Assembly: GCA_947625905.1 (NCBI GenBank)
Contig: CANQQJ010000037.1
Span: 1 to 33,042 of the forward strand
Reading direction: 5' to 3'
DNA from: an uncultured Clostridia bacterium
Lineage (GTDB): Bacteria > Bacillota > Clostridia > Monoglobales > Monoglobaceae
DNA: 33,042 nucleotides
The notes under the pieces are model-generated. The model saw nothing but the letters and a program-made list of their open reading frames with translations, was not told the origin of the DNA and did not search any database. Below, piece after piece: positions 1 through 7,347 of this stretch (position 1 is its first letter; every line of letters starts with the position of its first letter). The position numbers and the translations under genes are program-made.

Positions 1-28
1 GTTTTTCTGCTGCCGTAGCAACTTTTTA

Positions 29-57
29 AGTTTACCACATCTTTTCTGCCTTGTCAA
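29..57 (-). promoter_or_regulatory. Promoter reading out of the left edge
   Basis: On the minus strand there is TTGACA (52-57), a 17-base spacer and TAAACT (29-34), with A/T-rich runs just upstream that could act as an UP element. It points out of the window. The gene it serves is not visible; a stable RNA operon is a guess. Confidence 0.5.
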
Positions 58-250
58 GATCTTTTTTGAATTTTTTTAAAAAATTTTTTGACGCGGTCAA
101 GATTTGGTTTTTAGCGGGCGGATATTATCCGCCCCTACAACCATAGTGATCAGATAAACATACGCGGGTGAGACATAAACGCTTTTCGCCATGCTCTCTC
201 CGCGTATTCGCTATTCGCTAATTACTAATCGCTACGTTGACAGCTTAATT

Positions 251-279
251 ATCTTATCACCTTATTTCTGTTTTGTCAA
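251..279 (-). promoter_or_regulatory. Second leftward promoter
   Basis: Minus-strand TTGACA (274-279), 17-base spacer, TAAGAT (251-256), again preceded by A/T-rich sequence. It lies downstream of the zinc-ribbon gene and points the same way as the promoter at 29-57, with repeats between the two. Confidence 0.45.
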
Positions 280-380
280 TATACTTTTTACAACTTTTTT
301 CAAAATTTTCTTTTTTTATTGAAATTGCTGTATCGGGCGTTTCCTCGGCGCCCGCGGGATTGTTACTTTCTACTATTTTA

Positions 381-932
381 TTATCCGATCAGCTCGCTTA
401 AAAACGGTATGTTCAAGTTTTCAAACGCTCCGCCCGCCCGAGCGGCGACATTTATTACCAATATATAAAGCAGGAACCCGATAACAAAACCCAGCAGCGC
501 CCTGAACAAAAGTCCCGCGATCGTCCGCCCGATATGCTTCTCTTTGCGGACCGGTTTCGCCCTTTTTTGTTTATACTGCCGCTTTGCCGCTTTTTTCGCC
601 TTGCGGACGCGCTTATCCTCCGCCTCGGGATCGTATCTGTAATACTGTCTTTTGGGCTGAGGCGCGTGCTCGACTCGGCGGTTCACCTCGTCTCGGACCT
701 GTCTGCTGCTTTCAAAGCCGCCGGGTGCGTTTCGGCGAGGATAAACGCGCGTCTCGCCCGCATCGCTTTCTTCGACATATCTCTCACCCGACATCCGCTC
801 CCGCGGCTCGGGCTCCGGATCGGGGAACAGCCGCGAATCCGGTCTTTTTCTCGGAGGTGCCAGCACTGTGCCGCAGTATTTGCAGATGCGCTCGTTATCT
901 CCGACTTCTTTGCCGCAAAATTTACAAATCAT
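381..932 (-). CDS. Zinc-ribbon protein with C-terminal membrane segment
   Basis: A 183-residue protein of unknown function. The N-terminus has two CxxC pairs (ICKFCGK and ICKYCGT, within residues 3-20) typical of a zinc ribbon that binds Zn or mediates protein contacts. A long charged, Arg/Lys-rich middle follows, then one hydrophobic segment (about residues 140-165) and a short tail, so it is probably a single-pass membrane protein with the ribbon in the cytoplasm. I chose the ATG at 932 because an AAGGAG lies seven bases before it; an ATG at 950 in the same frame would use that Shine-Dalgarno sequence as coding DNA. It is divergent from the two-component system. Similar double-CxxC plus membrane-helix proteins are common in Clostridia, but I cannot name a function. 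Confidence 0.8.
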   Translation of the reverse strand: MICKFCGKEVGDNERICKYCGTVLAPPRKRPDSRLFPDPEPEPRERMSGERYVEESDAGETRVYPRRNAPGGFESSRQVRDEVNRRVEHAPQPKRQYYRYDPEAEDKRVRKAKKAAKRQYKQKRAKPVRKEKHIGRTIAGLLFRALLGFVIGFLLYILVINVAARAGGAFENLNIPFLSELIG

Positions 933-964
933 AGTGCTTCTCCTTCTCATATAAATCCGCCTAT

Positions 965-992
965 ATTATAACACATTTTACCGTTTAGTCAA
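965..992 (-). promoter_or_regulatory. Promoter of the zinc-ribbon gene
   Basis: Minus strand TTGACT (987-992), 16-base spacer, TATAAT (965-970), about 30 bases before the ribosome site of the gene starting at 932. It is back to back with the response-regulator promoter. Confidence 0.7.
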
Positions 993-1014
993 CCCGCCGA
1001 CAATAATATTTTAT

Positions 1015-1043
1015 TTGACAAGCGTTCGGCGCGCTGATATAAT
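1015..1043 (+). promoter_or_regulatory. Consensus promoter of the two-component operon
   Basis: TTGACA (1015-1020), exactly 17 bases, TATAAT (1038-1043): a full sigma-A consensus. It is 32 bases before the ATG at 1075 and should drive the regulator and kinase. Confidence 0.8.
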
Positions 1044-1074
1044 CATTTGTATAAAACCCGAAAGGAGCGCCAAA

Positions 1075-1779
1075 ATGTCCGACAAGATACTTATCGTGGA
1101 CGACGAGACCGAGATCGCCGACTTGATAGAACTCTACCTTAAAAACGAGGATTACACGGTGTATAAATTCTACACCGCGAAAGAGGCGCTTGACTGCGTA
1201 AAAAACACGGACATCGACCTTGCTGTTCTGGACATTATGCTGCCCGATATCAGCGGGTATACTTTGTGCCGCAAAATACGCGAACTCAGCTCCTGCCCCA
1301 TAATCATGCTGACCGCGAAAGACGGCGAGGCGGACAAGATAACCGGTCTGACCCTCGGGGCCGACGACTATGTGACCAAACCCTTCCGCCCGCTCGAACT
1401 GGCAGCCCGCGTGAAAGCGCAGCTTCGGCGCTACAAAAGATACAACTCGCCGCGAGCGGAAGCCGATCCCGATAATATACTCTCGTATCTCGATATCGAG
1501 CTTAATGCCAAAACGCACGAATGCGCGCTGGGCGGCAGGCCTCTCGCCCTGACGCCGACGGAATTTTCGATATTGGAAATATTGCTGCGGCGAAAGGGCT
1601 GCGTTGTAAGCTCGGAGGACCTGTTCCGCGAAATTTGGAAGGACGAGTATTATACCAAAAACAACACGATCACCGTCCATGTCAGGCACCTGCGCGAAAA
1701 GCTGAGCGACAGCGTTGAAAATCCGAAATATATAAAAACCGTATGGGGAGTGGGATATAAAATTGAAAAACAAAAATAG
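1075..1779 (+). CDS. OmpR/PhoB-family response regulator (VanR-like)
   Basis: A 234-residue DNA-binding response regulator. The receiver domain (about 1-115) shows the acidic pair in LIVDDE, phospho-acceptor Asp53 in VLDIMLPD, Thr80 and Lys102 in TKPF. The C-terminal half is a winged-helix output domain ending in the usual KTVWGVGYKIE signature. Start at 1075 is set by AAAGGAG seven bases upstream; an in-frame ATG at 1015 would lie on top of the promoter. It overlaps the kinase gene by 17 bases, and a D,D-carboxypeptidase gene follows the kinase, the neighbourhood typical of VanR/VanS/VanY-like envelope systems. It probably controls a cell-wall response, but the ligand cannot be read from sequence. 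No vancomycin-resistance ligase genes are present. Confidence 0.92.
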   Translation: MSDKILIVDDETEIADLIELYLKNEDYTVYKFYTAKEALDCVKNTDIDLAVLDIMLPDISGYTLCRKIRELSSCPIIMLTAKDGEADKITGLTLGADDYVTKPFRPLELAARVKAQLRRYKRYNSPRAEADPDNILSYLDIELNAKTHECALGGRPLALTPTEFSILEILLRRKGCVVSSEDLFREIWKDEYYTKNNTITVHVRHLREKLSDSVENPKYIKTVWGVGYKIEKQK

Positions 1780-2902
1780 CGCCTATGAATATCTGCGGCT
1801 AAAGAAAAAGCTGTATCCGCGCCTTGTCGGAATCGCGGCGGCCGCGTTCCTGATAATTTTCGCCCTATATATTTTAATATGGCGCGGGCGCGGCGGTGAC
1901 CGGGTCGTTGACGCGCTGCAGAATATTTTGAATATGCCGTACGACAAAGCCTATTATGTCTATCAATACGGGTTCAGGAATTTTTCGGAAATTATCTGGC
2001 TGGCGGCCGTGCTTATCGTGTTTGTCGTTTTGCTGCGGATTATCCTGCGCTGGTTCTCAAAATACTTCGATATGACAAACCGCGGTATAGACGCCCTGCT
2101 TTCGGACGACGAGGAAATCGAGCTGCCGCCCGAAATGTCTGAGACCGAGCGCAAGCTGAGCGCCGTGAAATCCGAACTCAAACAGCGCGCCCTGGCCGCC
2201 GAGCTTGCGAACCGCCGCAAAAATGAGCTGGTCATGTATCTGGCGCACGATATACGCACTCCGCTCACTTCGGTTATCGGATACCTCAGCCTTATGTCCG
2301 AAGCGCCGGACATGCCCGCCGGGCAAAGAGCCAAATATGTCAATATCTCGCTTGAGAAAGCGAACCGCTTGGACAAAATGCTCGACGAGTTCTTCGAGAT
2401 CACGCGTTATAATCTTCAAAATATAGATATCGAAAAAAAGCGGATCGACCTGTATTATATGCTTCTGCAGATCTGCGACGAGCTCTCGCCCGCTCTGTCG
2501 GCAAACGGCAACACCGCCGCGGTCGAAGCGGATGAAAACATCACGATCTGCGGCGACCCCGACAAACTGGCGCGGGTCTTCAACAATATTTTAAAAAACG
2601 CGGCGGCCTACAGCTTTCCCGATACCGAGATCCTTGTTTCGGCCGTTCAAAACGACCGCGAAACCGTCATTTCCGTTAAAAACAAGGGCAAGACCGTGCC
2701 GAAAGATAAATTGCCGCTGCTTTTTGAAAAGTTTTACCGCTCGGACGACTCGCGCGCGTCTGACACGGGCGGCGCCGGGCTGGGTCTGGCCATCGCCAAG
2801 GAGATCGTCGCACTGCACGGCGGGACGATCGTCGCCGAAAGCGAGAACGAAACAACGACCTTCACCGTCCGCATACCGACGCAGATCCCCGAAAACTTGT
2901 GA
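1763..2902 (+). CDS. Membrane sensor histidine kinase (VanS-like)
   Basis: A 379-residue sensor kinase that should phosphorylate the upstream regulator. Two membrane helices (about 20-40 and 76-97) enclose a short extracytoplasmic loop of roughly 35 residues. A HisKA dimerisation segment follows with His162 in YLAHDIRTPLTSVIGYL, a motif very close to VanS proteins. The ATPase domain has an N box (NNILKNAAAYS), LFEKFYRSD, and the G box GGAGLGLAIAKEI. The start is a TTG inside the end of the regulator gene, so the two are probably translationally coupled. The very small extracellular loop suggests sensing near the membrane. Family membership is secure; the signal is unknown. Confidence 0.92.
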   Translation: MKNKNSAYEYLRLKKKLYPRLVGIAAAAFLIIFALYILIWRGRGGDRVVDALQNILNMPYDKAYYVYQYGFRNFSEIIWLAAVLIVFVVLLRIILRWFSKYFDMTNRGIDALLSDDEEIELPPEMSETERKLSAVKSELKQRALAAELANRRKNELVMYLAHDIRTPLTSVIGYLSLMSEAPDMPAGQRAKYVNISLEKANRLDKMLDEFFEITRYNLQNIDIEKKRIDLYYMLLQICDELSPALSANGNTAAVEADENITICGDPDKLARVFNNILKNAAAYSFPDTEILVSAVQNDRETVISVKNKGKTVPKDKLPLLFEKFYRSDDSRASDTGGAGLGLAIAKEIVALHGGTIVAESENETTTFTVRIPTQIPENL

Positions 2903-3021
2903 TCTTAATAATTTCTTATGAAAACCTCAATTAAATATTAAAGTTTGCGCGCCCTTTGCCTGCTATAATAAAAAACGAGCAAAGGCCTTTTTTCGGGCCG
3001 TTAAAAATGAGAGGTGCGATC

Positions 3022-3750
3022 ATGAGAAACAATTTCGGAATTAAAATTTTAGTCACGGTTCTTTGCGTCTGCGGCGCGGCGGCTTTGCCGCTGTCTCTGC
3101 CGCGCTTGGCGGATATCGACGCGCCGGGCGAGATAAAAGCAAATTTATCATCGCGTCTTGAGCTGTCGGAAACGGACGAAAGCTCCGAGGACGACGCGTG
3201 GCAGCTGATTCTTGTAAACGCGGACAACCCTCTGCCCGACGGCTTTCGGCCGGACCTGACCGAGCTCTCGGGCGGGCACAGGATCGACAAGCGCGTCTAT
3301 CCGCACCTGCAAAAAATGTTCGACGACGCGAGGCAAAAGGGCATACGCCCCGCGATATCATCATCGTACAGGACGGCCGAACAGCAGCAGGAGGAGCTTG
3401 ACCAAAAAACCGAGGAATATATAAGACAAGGTTACTCCCGCGAAAAGGCGCTTGAGACCGCGAAAAAGTGGGCCGCGATCCCGGGAACAAGCGAGCACCA
3501 AACCGGTCTCGCCGTGGACATCACCACCGCCGACGCGTCGGTTCAGGCGGCTGACGTCATTTGGAAATGGCTTGAGAAAAACTCGTATAAATACGGATTT
3601 ATAAAGCGCTACCCCGAGGACAAGATCGACATAACCGGCATTAGCGGCGAGCCCTGGCATTTTCGCTACGTCGGCCTAAAAGCCGCGAAAGAGATCCACA
3701 GGCGCGGTATCTGCCTCGAGGAATATCTTGAAACTTTTCGCAAAAAATAA
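3022..3750 (+). CDS. M15-family D,D-carboxypeptidase (VanY/DacB-like)
   Basis: A 242-residue exported Zn peptidase predicted to remove the terminal D-Ala from peptidoglycan stem peptides. An N-terminal hydrophobic segment (about 7-27) acts as signal or anchor. The catalytic domain shows SSSYRT, the metal ligands in PGTSEHQTGLAVDI (His159 and Asp166) and EPWHFRYVG (Glu210, His213). The ATG at 3022 follows GAGAGGTG at good spacing; an in-frame ATG at 2956 would add a non-hydrophobic extension overlapping a TATAAT. It lies 119 bases after the kinase with a possible -10 (TATAAT, 2964-2969) of its own. The family trims D-Ala-D-Ala ends; here it is likely a housekeeping or stress-controlled wall enzyme. 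Confidence 0.9.
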   Translation: MRNNFGIKILVTVLCVCGAAALPLSLPRLADIDAPGEIKANLSSRLELSETDESSEDDAWQLILVNADNPLPDGFRPDLTELSGGHRIDKRVYPHLQKMFDDARQKGIRPAISSSYRTAEQQQEELDQKTEEYIRQGYSREKALETAKKWAAIPGTSEHQTGLAVDITTADASVQAADVIWKWLEKNSYKYGFIKRYPEDKIDITGISGEPWHFRYVGLKAAKEIHRRGICLEEYLETFRKK

Positions 3751-3821
3751 AACGCCATCGACCCGCGCAGCACCGCATTTTTGCAGCCATAAAAATTTTT
3801 CGAAATTTTTTCAAAAAAAGC

Positions 3822-3850
3822 TTGATTTTTTATTTCATATATGCTATAAT
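3822..3850 (+). promoter_or_regulatory. Promoter upstream of tRNA-Pro
   Basis: TTGATT (3822-3827), 17-base spacer, TATAAT (3845-3850). The next gene on this strand is tRNA-Pro, about 250 bases away, with two tandem repeat units between. Confidence 0.65.
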
Positions 3851-3879
3851 TTAAAACTGTCGTAAGAAAACGGCGCTAA

Positions 3880-4099
3880 CTCCCGCAAAACGCCGGCGAA
3901 GTGCGTTTTGTGGGAATAAGGAGCAAACCCGCAGCAGGTGAGACTTTCACGCTTGCGCAAAAGCGAATGAGCGCAGGGATTTGCCCACAGGGCTCCCGCA
4001 AAACGCCAGCGAAGCGCGTTTTGTGGGAATAAGGAGCAATCGCGAAGCAGGTGAGACTTTCACGCTTGCGTGAAAGCGAACAAGCGCAGCGAATTGCGA
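3880..4099. repeat. Two tandem hairpin repeat units before tRNA-Pro
   Basis: Two copies of a unit of about 113 bases begin at 3880 and 3993. Each opens with CTCCCGCAAAACGCC and the complementary GCGTTTTGTGGG (a 12-bp stem with a nine-base loop), then AATAAGGAGCAA, and a second hairpin in the second copy, CTTTCACGC/GCGTGAAAG. The opening hairpin is shared with the repeats beside tRNA-Arg and the tRNA-Ala/fMet/Leu operon. Short open frames in these repeats look spurious. Confidence 0.75.
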
Positions 4100-4102
4100 C
4101 GC

Positions 4103-4179
4103 CGGGGTGTGGCTCAGTTTGGTAGAGTACCTGAATGGGGTTCAGGTGGCCGCTGGTTCGAATCCAGTCACTCCGACCA
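4103..4179 (+). tRNA. tRNA-Pro (GGG)
   Basis: A complete cloverleaf. The acceptor arm is CGGGGTG with CACTCCG, the D arm contains GGTAGAGT, the anticodon stem CCTGA/TCAGG encloses a loop with GGG at the anticodon positions, and the T arm is CTGGTTCGAATCCAG. The 3' CCA is encoded (4177-4179). It is the last element before the terminator at 4182. Confidence 0.93.
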
Positions 4180-4181
4180 CG

Positions 4182-4216
4182 TCGCGGCGAGCCAAAAGGC
4201 TCGCCGCGATTTTTTT
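4182..4216 (+). terminator. Intrinsic terminator of tRNA-Pro
   Basis: A perfect 12-bp stem (4182-4193 with 4198-4209) with an AAAA loop, followed by seven T (4210-4216), three bases after the encoded CCA. Confidence 0.92.
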
Positions 4217-4536
4217 GTAAAAATCGCGGCTTAGCTTTACCGGCTGCCGCTCCTTCTTCGCAAAAGGTCGCGTTCGTATCGGCTAACGCCTTGCAAGCGC
4301 GCCGTCTTAACGCCGATTTGCTCACTAACAGCCTTTTGCGATATTGTGCGCTGCGCGCACCTGAAAACCTTTGATTTTGCCGTGTTTTTCACGAAATCCT
4401 ATAAGAACACCTCGATTTTTAATTCGTATAAACCCGTTTATGTATCGCCGCCGCAATATCGCACATGCGCTATTGCGTTTTTGCTTGAAATATGATAAAA
4501 TGTCCGTAACAGAAATTTGCGGAGGAGGCGTTCGGC
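4217..4536. other. Intergenic region without recognised gene
   Basis: This 320-base stretch separates the tRNA-Pro terminator from the protease gene. Short open frames exist on both strands but lack ribosome sites or recognisable products. A TATGAT at 4491-4496 could be a -10 for the protease gene, with no convincing -35. Confidence 0.4.
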
Positions 4537-6975
4537 ATGAATATTCGCATCGGGTCACGGCGTTTCGCGGCGCTTGTTTTATGCGCAGCTTTATTGCTAT
4601 GCCGTCTGTCTCCCGCGTACGCGGCAATCGACGTTAAGTGGAGCGCCGCAAAGCTTTGCGACGGCCCGCTCTCCGCGTCCGTATCGGGCACTGAGGACGG
4701 ACAGTCGCTCATCTTGGCCGTGTATTCCGACAACAGACTCCTCGGCTTAAGCATAGCCGCCGCGCAAAACGGCTCGGCTTCCGCGGAAACAGTAGTCGAA
4801 GCGGAAGCGGACACGGCAAAGCTGTTCCTTTGGGATATGGAAACCTTGGCGCCCGCGTGCGACGTGCTGTCAACGCTCACGCGAGAGGACGCGGCCGTGC
4901 CGACACCCTCGGCTGCGCCGACTTTAACACCGACGGCCGCAACGACTTTTGCACCCACGGCAGCGCCCACTCCTACGCCAACGGCCTCACCTGTCCCGAC
5001 GCCCTCACCTGTGCCGTCTTTGGCGCCTACGGCTGAGCCGACCCCGGCACCAACGGCTGTGTCTACATTAACACCATCGACCGAACCGACATTGGCACCC
5101 GCGGCTTCACCGCTCCCAACACCTGCGGCTTCGCCAATTCCAATCCCGACGGCTGCGCCTACACCCTCGACAGTGCCGACTTTGGTGCCTGCGACCGAGC
5201 CGACACCCGCGCTTTCACCAACCCCGACAGTCGAGCCGACCCCGACTCCGGCCCCGAACATCGACACGTCGAGCGCGCCCGATACCATAGACGAGCTTCG
5301 ATCCGCTAACGACGCGGCTGTTGACGAGCTTGCGAAGCTTCAAACATTCGACAGCCGCAAGTATGATATTGTAACGCCCGTCAGAAATCAAGGCGGAAAA
5401 AATATCTGTTGGGCATACGCTGTTGCGGGGGCGGCGGAAACAAGCGTTCTGCGCGAGGGAATCGACCCGAAAGCGTCAGCCGAGTCGCTCCACTTTAACG
5501 AACAACATCTTGCCAACGCCTGCTTAAATCTCGCCCTCGACCCTTTGGGCAACAATCTGCCCGACTATAACGACTTCTTCAGCGGCTGGTACTCGGGTGG
5601 TGAAACGCACGAGGCGGTCTACGCGATGCTTCGCTGGAACGCGCCCGCGCAGTTCGCTGCGGACAACACGCGGATAACCAAGCCCGATTATCTGGTTGAA
5701 AACGCGATCAGACTTCCCAGCAGTGACAGCGAAGACAACATAAACGCTCTGAAACGCGCGATCATCAAATACGGCTGCGTGGCGGTAAGCTGGGACTGCG
5801 GCAACGGCGGGACCCGCTACTACTATAACAACAAAGGCTACGCCGGCAACGGACACGCAAGCGTTATCGTCGGCTGGGACGACAATGTGAATAAAGACCG
5901 GTTTTACTTTGACGATATATACAATCCCGCTGCGCGCAACGGCGCGTGGATCTTGAAAAACAGCTGGGGCAAGTCCGCCGGCGCGCAAGGGTACTACTAC
6001 GTCTCCTACGACGTTCTGCTGTCCAAATGCTACGCGCTCGATATGTGCTCTTCCGATACATACGATAACAACTACTACTATGATTCGTCTGTAATGACAA
6101 GCTCGAGCTCGTCGCTGAATTGCGAACGCGCCGCGGCAATGTTTGAAGCGAGGACGGCGTTTGCCGACCGAGAGGAGTTTATTACCGGCGTCAACGTGGC
6201 TGTGAACGAAGGCAGCAATTACAAAATCAAGGTGGAAATCTACAAGGACCCGGCTGCCGATTTTATCGACATATACAGTCCGAAAAACGATCCCTCATCC
6301 GGCACGCTTGTCGCCGCGGCGGAATCGGATACATTGGCGTACCCCGGAGCGTATACGGTGAAGCTCAAGAAACCGGTGAAATTGGAGCAAAACCAAACAT
6401 TCAGCGCGGTTGTGGAATTGACTAACGGAGCAAAAGTACGCTTTGTGAGCGATTATGAAAAAACCGACGCCGTTTATCCGGCTAACGATATGACCTTCCG
6501 CTGTTCCGACGGCGAATGGAAAAATGTAAGCTATGGCGTGAACTCGAACCAGAAGCCGGTCGCGCAGATTAAGGTATTCACAAAAAACGAAATCCTTCCC
6601 GAGGATCAACATAAGGGCAGCGCGCTTCAATACGCGGATATTAGATTTGATCGGCGCAGCGTGCCATATAACAAAGAGGCGCAGCATCCCGACCTCACCG
6701 TATATTTTGACGGCGAGCCGCTTGTCGAGGGACAGGATTATACCGTGGATTACCCCGACTCCGTGCGAATAGGACGGTATCGGGCAACCATTACGGGCAT
6801 AGGCGGTTACAGCGGAAGCCGCAATATTGATTATTCCGTTAAGCAAGCGCAGGCACCGCTTAATAAACCGCCGCGGACAATGGAGGTCGCGGGCGATTAC
6901 AAGACCTACGCGGAGGTGCCGCTGCCCGAAGGCTGGGTCTGGGGCGACCCGAATATGCTTGTCGCTTCGGGATAG
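4537..6975 (+). CDS. Secreted papain-type (C1A) cysteine protease, amber-truncated
   Basis: An 812-residue exported protease. In order: signal peptide (1-29, ending AYA), a small N-terminal domain, a Thr/Pro/Ala linker of repeated TPAPT-type units (about 120-245), a C1A peptidase domain with Cys291 in NICWAYA, His440 in NGHASVIVGWDD and Asn475 in LKNSWGK, a beta-rich domain (about 520-685) like those that follow bacterial C1A peptidases, and an Ig-like repeat with VDYPDSVRIGRYRATITGI. The catalytic Cys is not preceded by the usual CGSC. The start at 4537 follows GGAGGAGG. The frame meets TAG at 6973-6975, yet 29 further in-frame codons continue plausible domain sequence to a second TAG at 7063-7065, so the C-terminus seems to be cut short or read through. 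Confidence 0.87.
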   Translation: MNIRIGSRRFAALVLCAALLLCRLSPAYAAIDVKWSAAKLCDGPLSASVSGTEDGQSLILAVYSDNRLLGLSIAAAQNGSASAETVVEAEADTAKLFLWDMETLAPACDVLSTLTREDAAVPTPSAAPTLTPTAATTFAPTAAPTPTPTASPVPTPSPVPSLAPTAEPTPAPTAVSTLTPSTEPTLAPAASPLPTPAASPIPIPTAAPTPSTVPTLVPATEPTPALSPTPTVEPTPTPAPNIDTSSAPDTIDELRSANDAAVDELAKLQTFDSRKYDIVTPVRNQGGKNICWAYAVAGAAETSVLREGIDPKASAESLHFNEQHLANACLNLALDPLGNNLPDYNDFFSGWYSGGETHEAVYAMLRWNAPAQFAADNTRITKPDYLVENAIRLPSSDSEDNINALKRAIIKYGCVAVSWDCGNGGTRYYYNNKGYAGNGHASVIVGWDDNVNKDRFYFDDIYNPAARNGAWILKNSWGKSAGAQGYYYVSYDVLLSKCYALDMCSSDTYDNNYYYDSSVMTSSSSSLNCERAAAMFEARTAFADREEFITGVNVAVNEGSNYKIKVEIYKDPAADFIDIYSPKNDPSSGTLVAAAESDTLAYPGAYTVKLKKPVKLEQNQTFSAVVELTNGAKVRFVSDYEKTDAVYPANDMTFRCSDGEWKNVSYGVNSNQKPVAQIKVFTKNEILPEDQHKGSALQYADIRFDRRSVPYNKEAQHPDLTVYFDGEPLVEGQDYTVDYPDSVRIGRYRATITGIGGYSGSRNIDYSVKQAQAPLNKPPRTMEVAGDYKTYAEVPLPEGWVWGDPNMLVASG

Positions 6976-7065
6976 TCCAATTACGTCATATACAAAGGCG
7001 AGGACGCGGACTGCTATATAAACACCATGGCCGATGTCCGTGTCGTGCTCAAAAACGACATATAG
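6973..7065 (+). pseudogene. In-frame C-terminal remnant after an amber codon
   Basis: After TAG at 6973-6975 the same frame stays open for 29 codons (beginning SNYVIYKGEDADCY) and ends at TAG 7063-7065. The upstream residues VPLPEGWVWGDPNMLVASG plus this tail resemble the last strands of a bacterial surface Ig-like domain (W.W.DP, then NY.., then a VRVV strand). A nonsense mutation, a sequencing error or leaky readthrough would all give this picture. Confidence 0.6.
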
Positions 7066-7073
7066 TTTTATTC

Positions 7074-7102
7074 TTGCAATAACAAAAAATTTGTGATATA
7101 AT
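7074..7102 (+). promoter_or_regulatory. Promoter of the toxin-like transcript
   Basis: TTGCAA (7074-7079), 17-base spacer, TATAAT (7097-7102), with an extended -10 TG two bases before it. A start near 7109 gives an untranslated leader of about 80 bases containing the hairpin GGAAC...GTTCC at 7126-7145. Confidence 0.75.
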
Positions 7103-7187
7103 GCAGGCAATGAGTGCAGACCAAAGGAACGGCGGCGGCTGTTCCGCTCCCTGTAGGCCGGAATAAGGTATAAAGGGGGTGGGGCTT

Positions 7188-7265
7188 ATGGACTACATAG
7201 AGATCTTGATGTTAGTGGTTTTTATAATCGCATTGTCGGAACTTGTGAAGAACATAAAGAAATAG
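7188..7265 (+). CDS. Small hydrophobic peptide, candidate type I toxin
   Basis: A 25-residue peptide: an acidic start MDYIEILML, a hydrophobic core VVFIIAL, and a basic end VKNIKK. This pattern (short, Y-E near the start, one membrane helix, Lys-rich tail) matches the holin-like/type I toxin peptides of Firmicutes. The ribosome site is unusually strong (AAAGGGGGTGGGG before ATG at 7188). Its TAG stop falls inside the first arm of the terminator stem, as is usual for such toxins. It has its own promoter (7074-7102) and faces a consensus promoter on the opposite strand (7348-7376). Such peptides insert in the membrane and are silenced by a small antisense RNA. Family assignment rests on pattern only. 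Confidence 0.65.
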   Translation: MDYIEILMLVVFIIALSELVKNIKK

Positions 7266-7300
7266 CCTCCCTCGTTTGACCCCGTAGGCGGCTATTACTT
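7261..7300. terminator. Shared bidirectional terminator of toxin and antisense RNA
   Basis: AATAGCC (7261-7267) pairs with GGCTATT (7290-7296). On the plus strand ACTTTTG follows; on the minus strand the same stem is followed by TCTTT. The plus arm contains the toxin stop codon. The loop is long (22 bases), with possible inner CC/GG pairs. Confidence 0.65.
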
Positions 7301-7341
7301 TTGTAACATCGTTTGCGGAACAGCCAAAGCCGTTCATCTGT
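7262..7341 (-). ncRNA. Candidate antisense antitoxin RNA
   Basis: A consensus minus-strand promoter would start an RNA near 7341 that runs toward the toxin gene and ends at the shared hairpin, about 80 bases. No open frame is evident in it. Its 5' part folds as GAACGGC-TTT-GGCTGTTC (7317-7335), nearly the same sequence as the hairpin in the toxin leader (7127-7145), and its 3' part is complementary to the toxin mRNA terminator. This arrangement resembles RNA II of the enterococcal par/Fst locus. Inferred from sequence only. Confidence 0.6.
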
Positions 7342-7347
7342 ACTCAG

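Larger units (their letters stand above)
1..380. other. Intergenic region with two outward promoters and repeats
   Basis: No gene is seen here. The stretch holds two minus-strand promoter-like sequences (annotated separately) separated by dispersed repeats: a palindrome GGGCGGATATTATCCGCCC at about 115-133 followed by CCTACA, and a TATTCGCTAATTACTAATCGC-type element near 203-236. Both repeats recur elsewhere in the window. Long A/T runs at 61-90 and 285-325 sit just upstream of the two promoters. Confidence 0.6.

Noticed and set aside
1075-3750. Vancomycin-resistance operon
   Set aside because: Only regulator, kinase and carboxypeptidase relatives are present; the genes that make D-Ala-D-Lac or D-Ala-D-Ser ends are absent.
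3876-4325. Open frame across the tRNA-Pro locus
   Set aside because: It runs through the tandem repeats, the tRNA and the terminator. Similar readings occur at the other tRNA repeats (11095-11373), which marks them as artefacts.
4470-5288. Long minus-strand open frame rich in Val/Gly/Ala repeats
   Set aside because: It is the complement of the Thr/Pro linker of the protease gene. The low-complexity reading arises from the repeated codons, and no ribosome site or real start supports it.
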